A stretch of DNA of 64,000 nucleotides from Acidovorax sp. NO-1 (GTDB lineage Bacteria; Pseudomonadota; Gammaproteobacteria; Burkholderiales; Burkholderiaceae_C). How positions within the stretch are numbered: position 1 is the stretch's first letter; every line of letters begins with the position of its first letter. The position numbers were made by a program, and so were the translations under genes. The DNA is taken from NCBI RefSeq assembly GCF_000238595.1, contig NZ_AGTS01000090.1, positions 40,192 to 104,191 on the forward strand, read 5' to 3'. Under the pieces are notes generated by a model. It was not told the origin of the DNA, searched no databases, and saw only the letters and a list, made by a program, of their open reading frames with translations. This document shows positions 30,420-39,859 of the stretch, in pieces.

Positions 30420-30897
30420 AGTTCGCCGAATTCCATCCTGGGCAGGTGATTCATGCCGGCCCGTACCGGGTGACGCCAGAGGAGTCGGTGGCCTTCGCCA
30501 AGGCCTACGACCCGCAGTGGTTCCATACAGATGCGCAGGCAGCGCAAGGCGGAAGCTTCGGCGGCTTGATCACCAGCGGCTGGCATACCTGCAGCATCGC
30601 CATGCGCCTCATCGTCGATGTGGCGCTGCAAGGCTCGGAATCCTTCGCGTCGCCAGGTTTGAAGTACGTGCGTTGGCCGTACCCCGTGCAGCCAGGTGAC
30701 GAGCTACGCCTGGAGGCGCACGTCATCGCCGCGCGACGCTCTGAAAGCCGCAAGGAATTGGGCATCATCGAATGGCGCTGGCAGCTCTTCAACCAGGAGG
30801 GGCGGCAGGTACTGGATCTGGAAGCCACCAGCATGTTCAAGCTGCCGGTTGTATGCCTGCCTGATCCACCCACCAACGAACAAGGAGAAGACAACAC

Positions 30898-30901
<4 letters not shown>
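30416..30901 (+). CDS. MaoC-like (R)-type enoyl-CoA hydratase
   Basis: The product has 161 residues from the ATG at 30416, which overlaps the preceding stop. It is a hot-dog-fold MaoC dehydratase: FHPGQVIHAGPYRVTPEESV, FAKAYDPQWFHTDAQAAQGG and GLITSGWHTCSIAMRLI contain the Asp/His hydratase pair. It may hydrate 2,3-dehydroadipyl-CoA or remove a dead-end isomer. Its presence besides two crotonases is more than the textbook pathway needs. It is coupled (ATGA) to the thiolase gene. Confidence 0.85.
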
Positions 30902-32106
<1,205 letters not shown>

Positions 32107-32170
32107 GCGCACCGCAAATCGCACCAAACGATGGTGTGTGCGCTGGCGGCGAAGTGAAAACGACACGCCT

Positions 32171-32194
32171 GCGCCCTCCTGGATAGGAAGGCGC
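32171..32194. terminator. Hairpin between convergent pcaF and second boxB
   Basis: GCGCCCTCCT-GGAT-AGGAAGGCGC forms a 10-bp stem with one mismatch and a 4-nt loop. It sits midway between the two convergent gene ends. There is no long T-run, so a factor-assisted or bidirectional terminator is the best guess. Confidence 0.5.
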
Positions 32195-32202
32195 GGCTTT
32201 CA

Positions 32203-33699
32203 TCATGCGATCTTCACATACTCGAAATCGCCCGTCTGGTTGTTGATGCCCACGCGCGGCGGCGCAATCCAGCTGGCGAACCGGCCCGGCTCGGTGCAGG
32301 GCTGCATCAACGACACGATGAAGTCCATGTCCTCGGCGTTGGGCAGCCACTCGGCGGCGTTGGCCTGCCAGTGCTCGTCGCTGACGATTTCGCCCTGCGG
32401 GTCGATGCGGTAGCCCGCGAATTCGCCGATGCGGCGGTTGAAGCCCTTGTGCGGCTGGCTCAGCTTGAACGCGATGCCTGCCTTCTCGATGGTCTTGTTC
32501 CAGCGGTCGATGCCGCCCTGACAGTCGGCGATGTAGTCGTCCAGCAGGCGGCAGTTGATCGCGCGCAGCGCGGGCACCTGGTTCACGACCAGCGCGCCAT
32601 CGACCACCTGGGTGACGGGGTAGAAGGCGTCTTGCAGCTGGTGGTCGTCGCCCGTGAGCCTGGCCTCGTTGAAGCGGCCCTTGAGCCCGGCGCTGAACGC
32701 CTCGGCGCCGTTGCTCGAAATCTCGCTGCCGAACAGGTCCCGCGTCACGCTCATGTGGAAGTTGGCCTTGCGCTGCAGCAGCGGCAGGTCCACCACGCCC
32801 AGCGCGCGCACGCGCTCCACGTCATAGGGGTCGGTAATGCCCGCCCGGACCATGGCGGCGCAGGTGGCCTCGATGGTGCGCTGCACGCCGGTTTCGCCCA
32901 CGAACAGATGGTGCGCCTCCTCGGTCAGCATGAAGCGGCACGAGCGCGACAGCGGGTCGAACCCGCTTTCGGCCAGCGCGGCGAGCTGCATCTTGCCGTC
33001 GCGGTCGGTGAAATAGGTGAACATGAAGAACGACAGCCAGTCGGGCGTGCGCTCGTTGAAGGCGCCCAGGATGCGCGGATTGTCCTGCTGGCCGCTGCGG
33101 CGCTCCAGCAGCGCCTGCGCCTCCTCGCGGCCGTCCTTGCCAAAGTATTTGACCAGCAGATAGACCATGGCCCACAGGTGGCGGCCTTCCTCGACGTTGA
33201 CCTGGAACAGGTTGCGCATGTCGTAGAGGCTGGGCGCCGTCTTGCCCAGGTAGCGCTGCTGCTCCACCGATGCGGGCTCGGTGTCGCCCTGCACGACGAT
33301 CAGGCGCTTGAGCAGGGCGCGGTACTTGCCCGGCACTTCCTGCCAGACGGGCTCGCCCTTGTGTTCGCCGCAGGGAATGGTGCGCCCCTCGACCTTGGGC
33401 GCCAGCAGAATGCCCCAGCGGTACTCGGGCATCTTCACGTGGCCAAACTTGGCCCAGCCGGACGGATCAACGCCCACGGCGGTGCGCAGATACACGTCGG
33501 CATCCTGGAACCCGTCGGGCCCCATGTCCTTCCACCACTCGAGGTACTGCGGGTGCCAAGTCTCCAGGGCGCGCAGCAACTGCTTGTCGGACGACAGATC
33601 CACGTTGTTGGGAATGCTTTCGTCTAGCCTGACCTCGACGAAGTTGTCGGCGCGCACTGCCTCGGAATCTTCGGTCAATGTATCCAATGTCTCGCTCAT
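32203..33699 (-). CDS. Second BoxB-type benzoyl-CoA epoxidase subunit
   Basis: This 498-residue di-iron oxygenase is clearly paralogous to the operon BoxB, with long identical runs such as FQVNVEEGRHLWAMVYLL. All six predicted iron ligands are present: Glu141, Glu171, His174, Asp232, Glu261 and His264. It has an N-terminal extension of about 19 residues rich in Asp/Glu, and many substitutions after residue 270, where substrate contacts are expected. It is monocistronic, faces the opposite way, has an AGGAG ribosome site and two TGCA-N6-TGCA operators upstream. It may extend the range to substituted benzoyl-CoAs or replace BoxB under other conditions. BoxA is the only candidate reductase in view. 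Confidence 0.93.
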   Translation of the reverse strand: MSETLDTLTEDSEAVRADNFVEVRLDESIPNNVDLSSDKQLLRALETWHPQYLEWWKDMGPDGFQDADVYLRTAVGVDPSGWAKFGHVKMPEYRWGILLAPKVEGRTIPCGEHKGEPVWQEVPGKYRALLKRLIVVQGDTEPASVEQQRYLGKTAPSLYDMRNLFQVNVEEGRHLWAMVYLLVKYFGKDGREEAQALLERRSGQQDNPRILGAFNERTPDWLSFFMFTYFTDRDGKMQLAALAESGFDPLSRSCRFMLTEEAHHLFVGETGVQRTIEATCAAMVRAGITDPYDVERVRALGVVDLPLLQRKANFHMSVTRDLFGSEISSNGAEAFSAGLKGRFNEARLTGDDHQLQDAFYPVTQVVDGALVVNQVPALRAINCRLLDDYIADCQGGIDRWNKTIEKAGIAFKLSQPHKGFNRRIGEFAGYRIDPQGEIVSDEHWQANAAEWLPNAEDMDFIVSLMQPCTEPGRFASWIAPPRVGINNQTGDFEYVKIA

Positions 33700-33760
33700 A
33701 CTTTTCTCTCCTGTGGTTGGATGACAACGGCGGGCTTACACACACGCCTTCTTACAATAT

Positions 33761-33806
33761 TGCAAAATAATGCATTCATCTGCTGATTAACGTGCATTAA
33801 TATGCA
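33761..33806. promoter_or_regulatory. Two perfect TGCA-N6-TGCA operators upstream of the second boxB
   Basis: TGCAAAATAATGCA (33761-33774) and TGCATTAATATGCA (33793-33806) are 32 bp apart, start to start, about three helical turns. They lie 62-107 bp upstream of the minus-strand ATG at 33699. They share the half-sites, 6-bp spacer and AT core with the boxC sites, so the paralogue is probably in the same BoxR regulon. Confidence 0.65.
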
Positions 33807-34258
33807 TCTTCATGTGGATTGAGCATTTGATATAGATCAGAGGTTGGACCGGGCGGCACAGGTTTGTAAATCGCCGTTGATCTCGCCTACATACGCGCAG
33901 AACGGCGCTGTTGTTGCAAGCCGCAGTGGTCGATTGGTTCGCGCTTGAATGTGCCGCTCTATCGCGAAGGCGGCCGATGTCGGCGCGTGGTACAGATGCA
34001 GCCACACGAACTGAAACAGCAGGAAGAGCCGCAGGTCGAATCCCGTATACGAAGCGCAGGCGATCCCTACCAGTTGGCGCAGGCATGCAACGAGGGCGGC
34101 ATCGCTGACTTCATAGACGAGGGCTGTTTGAATGCGCCCTACACAACGATCAACCAAGTGATCGGCAATGCGCCGTTGGGTACGGAAACAGAGGACGAAA
34201 GCACGACGAAGTAACACGCCAATCCGACAGGTTTTGCCAAGCTGTCAATGGCGCACCG
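33807..34258. other. Non-coding junction between box cargo and conjugation module
   Basis: About 450 bp, visibly lower in GC than both sides, with no gene I can support. Weak open frames exist on both strands (for example 33945-34214 plus), but none resembles a known family. This is the likely seam between the catabolic cargo and the ICE core. Confidence 0.5.
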
Positions 34259-34279
34259 ATGAACGGAGGAGAAAAGGCA

Positions 34280-35200
34280 ATGGAGCTTCGGCATCTGCGC
34301 TGTTTCCTTGCTGTCGCTGAAGAACTGCACTTTGCGAGAGCGGCACAGCGGCTGCACATTGAGCAATCGCCCTTGTCGCGTGCGATCAAGGAACTGGAAG
34401 AGGAGTTGGGCGTGCAACTTTTCGCACGCACGACACGCAGTACCAGGTTGACTCATGCCGGCAAACTGTTCACGGATCATGTGTCGCGTGTTTTCATCGC
34501 GCTTGAACAGGCGCGCGATGCCGTGAAGGCGGCGGTCAATGGCTTCGATGGTCAGTTGCGCATCGCCCTGTCTGATGGCATCACACCGTCGCGCTTATCG
34601 ACTTTGTTGGCACGCAGCCGCGAGGAAGACCCCGAGGTGGAAATCAAACTGTTCGAGGTACCTTTAGCTCAACAGGTCAGGGGGCTGCATGACGATCTGT
34701 ACGACGCTGGTTTTTCGATGACCGAAGACGCGGGCGACGGTATCTTCGCGGAGTCAGCCTGGGATGATCAATTGATGGTGGCGGTGCCTGCGCGCCATCC
34801 CGTGTTGGTCTACAAGCGTATTCCGCTGGAGGAAGTGCTGCGCTACCCTTTGGTTTTGGGCGACCCTGCAATCTGCGAGGGACACGCTCGTCAGGTGGAT
34901 CGCATTCTGCGTCAGCAGGCAATGGACCTGCTGATCGCGCAGCGGGTGGCTACGTTCGACGTGATGATGACATTGGTTTCTGCTGGCCTGGCGTTGGGCC
35001 TTGCCGATGCCGCGCGCATTGCCTCCGCCCGTGAACCAAACGTCGTTGCCCGCTCGTTGGCGGGCAAGCCACCCATGCTGACTACCTATTTGTTGCGCAA
35101 GGACACCGAGCCGACCCAGGCGCTGGCTCGTTTCATTGAGCGATTGCAATTCATTGGCTCGACAGGTAGCGAGATCGTCAACATTAAAGGAGGTGCATGA
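34280..35200 (+). CDS. traR: LysR-family regulator of the ICE transfer module
   Basis: This 306-residue LysR-type regulator begins MELRHLRCFLAVAEELHFAR, with the winged HTH ending in FARTTRSTRLTHAG, and has a C-terminal effector domain from about residue 90. The ATG at 34280 was chosen for its GGAGGAGAAAAGG leader. In Tn4371-family elements a LysR-type gene named traR lies just upstream of traG, and this one fits by position. It overlaps eexN and could control conjugation genes. The inducer is unknown. Confidence 0.85.
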   Translation: MELRHLRCFLAVAEELHFARAAQRLHIEQSPLSRAIKELEEELGVQLFARTTRSTRLTHAGKLFTDHVSRVFIALEQARDAVKAAVNGFDGQLRIALSDGITPSRLSTLLARSREEDPEVEIKLFEVPLAQQVRGLHDDLYDAGFSMTEDAGDGIFAESAWDDQLMVAVPARHPVLVYKRIPLEEVLRYPLVLGDPAICEGHARQVDRILRQQAMDLLIAQRVATFDVMMTLVSAGLALGLADAARIASAREPNVVARSLAGKPPMLTTYLLRKDTEPTQALARFIERLQFIGSTGSEIVNIKGGA

Positions 35201-35457
35201 TGCGTGAGTTCATGCTGCTTGCAGCGCTAGCCATAGCTCTTGTCAGCTGCGGAAAATCCGAATCGACAGCAACGGAAACTGTCGAATCGTTGGCCGCCAA
35301 CCCCGAACGCCTCAAAACGCTGCGACAGCAATGCAGGTTGGAGCGAGCCAAGCTGGGCGACGAGTTGTGCAATCGCGTGGCCGAGGCGACGAATCGCCGG
35401 TTCTTCGGTGATGGCAAGGTGCCCTATACGCCATCCAAGGAGGCACCCAAGTTCTAG
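35200..35457 (+). CDS. eexN: EexN-type entry-exclusion lipoprotein
   Basis: This 85-residue lipoprotein has a signal peptide (REFMLLAALAIALVSCG, lipobox LVSC). The body is the EexN pattern LAANPERLKTLRQQCRLERA and LCNRVAEATNRRFF. EexN proteins sit in the envelope of a cell already carrying the element and block redundant transfer. Two ATGs are possible (35197 and 35200). The AGGAGG site favours 35200. The gene overlaps the LysR stop. A gap of 248 bp to traG shows nothing else. Confidence 0.85.
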   Translation: MREFMLLAALAIALVSCGKSESTATETVESLAANPERLKTLRQQCRLERAKLGDELCNRVAEATNRRFFGDGKVPYTPSKEAPKF

Positions 35458-35705
35458 CTGCTTAGATTCAGATCTTGGCTGGCTTGCCACGGATCTTTCA
35501 CGTTCTTGCTCGACACGCCGCAATGCGCCCACGCTTGCGGCGTTTTTACGTCCTGCGCCCCTGCGCTAATTCTTGTTCTTGGCTCGACTTTTCTTCCGAT
35601 AACGGTCTTTGACCAGCTCTGTGGACAGGGTTGATCCTCGCATATGCGGCAGGTTTGTGTGCCGCTTGCGCACGAGGAAGCAGAGCGCAGGAAGGAAGCT
35701 AGGTT

Positions 35706-37703
35706 ATGCATGGGACGAACGTTCTATTCGGTCAGATTGCTGTGGTCTTTGGCATTGTGATCGCTGGGATGTGGAGCGCCACACAATGGACAGCAGTGGC
35801 CCTCGGCTATCAGCTACGTCTGGGCTCGCCCTGGTTCGATTTCTTCGGCACGCCGGTCTATCACCCCTGGCGGTTGTTCGAGTGGTGGTTTTTCTTCGAT
35901 GCTTACGCGCCGCGCGTCTTCGACACGGGCGGTGCAATCGCCGGTGGCAGCGGCCTCGTCGCCGTGCTGGTGGCCATCGGCATGTCGGTGTGGCGCTCGC
36001 GGCAGTCTCGGCTGGTCACGACCTACGGTTCTGCGCGTTGGGCCAACATGGAGGACATTCGCAAGGCGGGCCTCGACCAGCCTGCTGGCGTGTTCCTCGG
36101 TTTGCATCGCCGGCAGTACCTGCGCCACGAAGGCCCAGAACACGTCCTGACCTTCGCACCCACGCGCTCCGGCAAGGGCGTCGGTCTGGTCGTGCCTACC
36201 CTGCTGTCCTGGCCCGCGTCGGCCGTCATCCACGACATCAAGGGCGAAAACTGGAGCATCACCGCTGGCTGGCGCTCGCGCTTCTCGCACTGCCTGCTGT
36301 TCAACCCCACGGATGCGAAGTCAGCGGCCTACAACCCGCTGCTGGAGGTGCGGCGCGGCGCGCATGAAGTCCGCGATGTGCAGAACATCGCCGACATCCT
36401 AGTAGACCCCGAGGGTGCACTGGAGAAGCGCAACCACTGGGAGAAGACTAGCCATGCGCTGCTGGTCGGCGCTATCCTGCATGTGCTCTATGCGGGCGAG
36501 GACAAGACGCTACGCGGCGTCGCCAACTTCCTCAGTGATCCGGCCAGCCCGTTCGAACTGACCTTGCACCGGATGATGACCACGTCGCACTTGGGCGATG
36601 GGCCGCATCCCGTGGTGGCATCCGCCGCACGCGAAGTCCTCAACAAGAGCGACAACGAGCGCTCGGGCGTGTTGTCCACTGCCATGTCGTTCCTCGGCCT
36701 GTACCGCGACCCCACGGTGGCCGAAGTCACCTCGCGCTGCGACTGGCGCATCGCCGACCTGATCGCAGCGAAGCATCCCGTGTCGCTGTACCTTGTGGTG
36801 CCGCCATCGGACATCAGCCGCACCAAGCCGCTGATCCGTCTGATCCTCAACCAGATCGGGCGACGCCTCACCGAGTCGCTGGACGGCTCCGACGGCATCA
36901 AGCGCCGCCACAAACTGCTGCTGATGCTCGACGAGTTCCCGGCCCTGGGGCGCCTGGACTTCTTCGAGACGGCACTAGCCTTCATGGCGGGTTACGGCAT
37001 CCGCAGTTTCCTCATCGCGCAGTCGCTCAATCAGATCGACAAAGCCTACGGTCAGAACCATTCGATTCTCGACAACTGCCACGTCCGCGTGACCTTTGCG
37101 ACGAACGACGAACGCACGGCCAAACGCATTTCCGAGACGCTGGGCACAGCCACCGAGCTGCGCGCGCAGCGCAACTACGCCGGCCATCGGCTCGCTCCTT
37201 GGCTGGGCCACCTCATGGTGTCGCGCCAGGAAACCGCGCGCCCACTGCTGACGCCCGGCGAGGTGATGCAGCTTCCGCCCGACGAGGCGGTGGTGATGGT
37301 GTCCAGCGTGGCGCCGATCAAGGCGAAGAAGCTGCGCTACTACGCGGACGGCAATTTCAAGCGCCGCGCGCTGCCGCCGCCCGTCCTCGGGGTCGGGCGC
37401 TACGCCGATGTGCCGCCTGCGCGTTCCAATGACTGGAGCGGACTGGCGATTCCTGCCGTTCCGGTGGTGCCTGTCACTGAAGCTGTAGCGGACATGGGTA
37501 GCGCCGACGATGGCGGCCCACGCCGCCAGCCAGAACTTTCTGAAACCGTCGCCTACGACCACGAGCTGACCGCGTCCGCAGCCGATTTCGCGCTGCTCGA
37601 TGACGACGACGAACCGATTCCCCTTCCACGCCATTTCGACCCGGCCCTGCAGCGCACGGCCCGGCTGGCAACCCTGGACCCTGACGACGGAATCGAGCTA
37701 TGA
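35706..37703 (+). CDS. traG: Type IV coupling protein TraG/VirD4
   Basis: This 665-residue inner-membrane ATPase has N-terminal membrane helices, then Walker A FAPTRSGKGVGLVVPTLL, Walker B LLLMLDEFPALGRLDF and the RecA-like LIAQSLNQIDKAYG. It brings the relaxase-DNA complex to the secretion channel during conjugation. A GGAAGGAAG site precedes the ATG. Its stop overlaps the RHH-protein start by 4 bp. It heads the operon traG-RHH-trbBCDEJLFGI. Confidence 0.95.
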   Translation: MHGTNVLFGQIAVVFGIVIAGMWSATQWTAVALGYQLRLGSPWFDFFGTPVYHPWRLFEWWFFFDAYAPRVFDTGGAIAGGSGLVAVLVAIGMSVWRSRQSRLVTTYGSARWANMEDIRKAGLDQPAGVFLGLHRRQYLRHEGPEHVLTFAPTRSGKGVGLVVPTLLSWPASAVIHDIKGENWSITAGWRSRFSHCLLFNPTDAKSAAYNPLLEVRRGAHEVRDVQNIADILVDPEGALEKRNHWEKTSHALLVGAILHVLYAGEDKTLRGVANFLSDPASPFELTLHRMMTTSHLGDGPHPVVASAAREVLNKSDNERSGVLSTAMSFLGLYRDPTVAEVTSRCDWRIADLIAAKHPVSLYLVVPPSDISRTKPLIRLILNQIGRRLTESLDGSDGIKRRHKLLLMLDEFPALGRLDFFETALAFMAGYGIRSFLIAQSLNQIDKAYGQNHSILDNCHVRVTFATNDERTAKRISETLGTATELRAQRNYAGHRLAPWLGHLMVSRQETARPLLTPGEVMQLPPDEAVVMVSSVAPIKAKKLRYYADGNFKRRALPPPVLGVGRYADVPPARSNDWSGLAIPAVPVVPVTEAVADMGSADDGGPRRQPELSETVAYDHELTASAADFALLDDDDEPIPLPRHFDPALQRTARLATLDPDDGIEL

Positions 37704-38146
37704 CCCAGCACCGTTTGAACCTCTTCATCCAGCCCGAGCACGCCAAGCGCCTTGACGAGCTGGCCGCAAAAAAAGGCGTGTCCAAGTCGTCCATCGTCGC
37801 GGCTGCCCTGGCGTCCTGGCTGTCGCCGGACGCGGGCGACCAGCGCGAAGCGGCCATCGCCAAGCGGCTGGATCGGCTGTCGCGCCAGGCCGAACGCATG
37901 GAGCGCGACCAGAACATCCAGATCGAAACGCTGGCGCTGTTCATCCGCTACTTCCTCACGGTGAGCACGCCAGTGCCCGAGGCGCACCAGGATGCGGCCC
38001 GTGCCCAGGGCAAAGCGCGCTTCGAGCAGTTCGTCGAACAGTTGGGCCGCCACCTGCTGCGCGGGCGCAGCCTGGTGCGCGACGTGGTGGAGGAACTGCA
38101 TCCCGACCCGGCGCGCATGGATGAAGCGCAGGAGCGCGCCTCATGA
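37700..38146 (+). CDS. Ribbon-helix-helix (CopG-type) protein of the trb operon
   Basis: The product has 148 residues. The N-terminus (HRLNLFIQPEHAKRLDELAA, then KKGVSKSSIVAAALASWL) is a ribbon-helix-helix DNA-binding fold. The rest is helical and charged. It lies between traG and trbB with 4-bp overlaps on both sides, a constant position in Tn4371-like elements. It probably autoregulates the transfer operon or assists DNA processing; the target is not known. Confidence 0.82.
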   Translation: MTQHRLNLFIQPEHAKRLDELAAKKGVSKSSIVAAALASWLSPDAGDQREAAIAKRLDRLSRQAERMERDQNIQIETLALFIRYFLTVSTPVPEAHQDAARAQGKARFEQFVEQLGRHLLRGRSLVRDVVEELHPDPARMDEAQERAS

Positions 38147-39198
38147 GCGCCGTCCCTCCGTCCTTCAATTCCACGTCGCTCGACCGCCGCGTCCAGATGC
38201 TCCGCACGGCGATGGGGCCGCTGATCGCCGCCGCGCTGGAAGACCCGGACGTGGTGGAAATCATGCTCAACCCCGACCGCACGTTATGGATCGATCGCCT
38301 GTCGTCGGGCCGCAGGCCGATGGGAGTAGAACTGTCCGAAGCCGATGGCGAACGCATCATCCGCTTGGTGGCCGCGCACGTCGGCGCGGAAGTGCATCGC
38401 GGCCAGCCGCTATTGACCGCCGAGCTGCCTGAAACGGGCGAGCGGTTCGAGGGCATCCTGCCGCCCGCTGCGCCGGGCCCGGCCTTCGCCCTACGCAAGC
38501 GCGCCGTGGGTGTGATCCCGCTGACGCAGTACGTCATCGACGGGATGATGACCAGCGGGCAAGCGGATTTTCTGGTGCGAGCGGTGCGTGAGCGGCAGAA
38601 CATTCTGATCGCGGGTGGCACCAGCACGGGCAAGACCACGCTCGCCAATGCGCTGCTGGCCGAGATCGCCGCCACGGGCGACCGCGTGCTGGTCCTCGAA
38701 GACACCATCGAGCTGCAATGCGCGGCCCGCGACCACGTGCCTCTGCGCACGCGCCAGGGCGTGGTGTCGATGCAGGAGCTGGTGCGTTCGTCCATGCGCC
38801 TGCGCCCGGATCGCGTCGTGGTCGGCGAGGTGCGCGGCCCCGAGGCGCTGGACCTCATCAAGGTCTGGGGCACGGGCCATCCGGGCGGCATCGCCACCGT
38901 CCATGCCGGTTCCCCGCTAGCCGCGCTGCTGCGGCTGGAGCAACTGATCCTCGAAGTGGCGGTGAACCCGCCCCGCGCGCTGATCGCCGAGGCGGTCAAC
39001 GTCGTGATTCACATTGCCGGACGCGGCCGCAAGCGTCGCATCGAGAGCATCGCCCGTGTCGTCGGCTTCGATGGCGCGGGCTACCAACTGGCGAACGCGC
39101 TGGAAGCGCCGTTTCCCGAACTGGCGCCGGTTTCCCCTGCAGCCGCCGATACGGCTGCGCCTTCCCTGTCCCCTGACCAACCTGGAGAACTGCCATGA
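38143..39198 (+). CDS. trbB: Conjugal transfer ATPase TrbB (VirB11)
   Basis: This 351-residue secretion ATPase has Walker A IAGGTSTGKTTLANALLAEI, an Asp box VLVLEDTIELQ and Walker B RPDRVVVGEVRGPEALDLIK, with the His box GTGHPGGIATVHAG. VirB11-type hexamers power pilus assembly and substrate transfer at the inner membrane. It overlaps both neighbours by 4 bp. Confidence 0.95.
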   Translation: MSAVPPSFNSTSLDRRVQMLRTAMGPLIAAALEDPDVVEIMLNPDRTLWIDRLSSGRRPMGVELSEADGERIIRLVAAHVGAEVHRGQPLLTAELPETGERFEGILPPAAPGPAFALRKRAVGVIPLTQYVIDGMMTSGQADFLVRAVRERQNILIAGGTSTGKTTLANALLAEIAATGDRVLVLEDTIELQCAARDHVPLRTRQGVVSMQELVRSSMRLRPDRVVVGEVRGPEALDLIKVWGTGHPGGIATVHAGSPLAALLRLEQLILEVAVNPPRALIAEAVNVVIHIAGRGRKRRIESIARVVGFDGAGYQLANALEAPFPELAPVSPAAADTAAPSLSPDQPGELP

Positions 39199-39578
39199 CG
39201 CAGATGACCGTTCCTGCTTTCCGTATTTCCGTGAATCCGGCTTTGCGCCTTACGCGGCTGCGCAGTCTGGCCCGCACTGCCGTGCATGGGCTGTTCCTCG
39301 CCGCGCTGTTGCTGCTCCTGGCCGGTACGGCGCAAGCCGCCGGTTCCTCGATGCCTTGGGAAGGACCGCTGCAATCCATCCTCGAATCCATCCAGGGACC
39401 GGTGGCGCGCATCGTCGCGGTCATCATCATCATCGCCACGGGCCTGGCGCTGGCCTTCGGCGACACCTCGGGCGGTTTCCGCAAGCTGATCCAGATCGTC
39501 TTCGGCCTGTCCATCGCGTTCGCGGCATCGAGCTTCTTTCTGTCGTTCTTCAGCTTTTCGGGCGGGGCGCTCGTATGA
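39195..39578 (+). CDS. trbC: Conjugative pilin TrbC (VirB2)
   Basis: The product has 127 residues, with a long signal sequence (HGLFLAALLLLLAGTAQAAG) and two further hydrophobic segments (IVAVIIIIATGLALAFG and IVFGLSIAFAASSFFLSFF). That is the layout of a VirB2/TrbC prepilin that forms the mating pilus. Its ATGA end overlaps trbD. Confidence 0.92.
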   Translation: MTQMTVPAFRISVNPALRLTRLRSLARTAVHGLFLAALLLLLAGTAQAAGSSMPWEGPLQSILESIQGPVARIVAVIIIIATGLALAFGDTSGGFRKLIQIVFGLSIAFAASSFFLSFFSFSGGALV

Positions 39579-39847
39579 CTGCGCCTGACACTTTCGCGGC
39601 TGGCTTTGAGGTTCCGCTGCATCGCTCGCTGACCGAGCCAATCCTGCTGGGTGGTGCGCCGCGCACCGTGGCGATTACTAATGGCACGCTGGCCGCTGCC
39701 GTGGGCCTGGGTCTGCAACTGTGGGTTCCGGGGCTGGTGCTCTGGATCGCCGGTCACGCGCTGGCGGTCTGGGGCGCGAAGGCCGATCCGCAGTTCATGC
39801 CGGTATTCGCGCGGCACATCAAGCACCGGCCGCTGCTGGATGTGTGA
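39575..39847 (+). CDS. trbD: Conjugal transfer protein TrbD (VirB3)
   Basis: This 90-residue protein has the VirB3 entry motif VPLHRSLTEPILLGGAPR and one or two membrane helices (ITNGTLAAAVGLGLQLWVPG, then LVLWIAGHALAV). The ATG at 39575 overlaps the trbC stop; the longer frame starting upstream is a shadow of trbB. It is followed by trbE after 12 bp. Confidence 0.92.
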   Translation: MTAPDTFAAGFEVPLHRSLTEPILLGGAPRTVAITNGTLAAAVGLGLQLWVPGLVLWIAGHALAVWGAKADPQFMPVFARHIKHRPLLDV

Positions 39848-39859
39848 GGGTATGCCGCG

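Noticed and set aside
33945..34214. Plus-strand frame with a segment DPYQLAQACNEGGIADFIDE vaguely like carboxyltransferase ends
   Set aside because: The similarity is too short, there is no ribosome site, and an equally long frame exists on the other strand.
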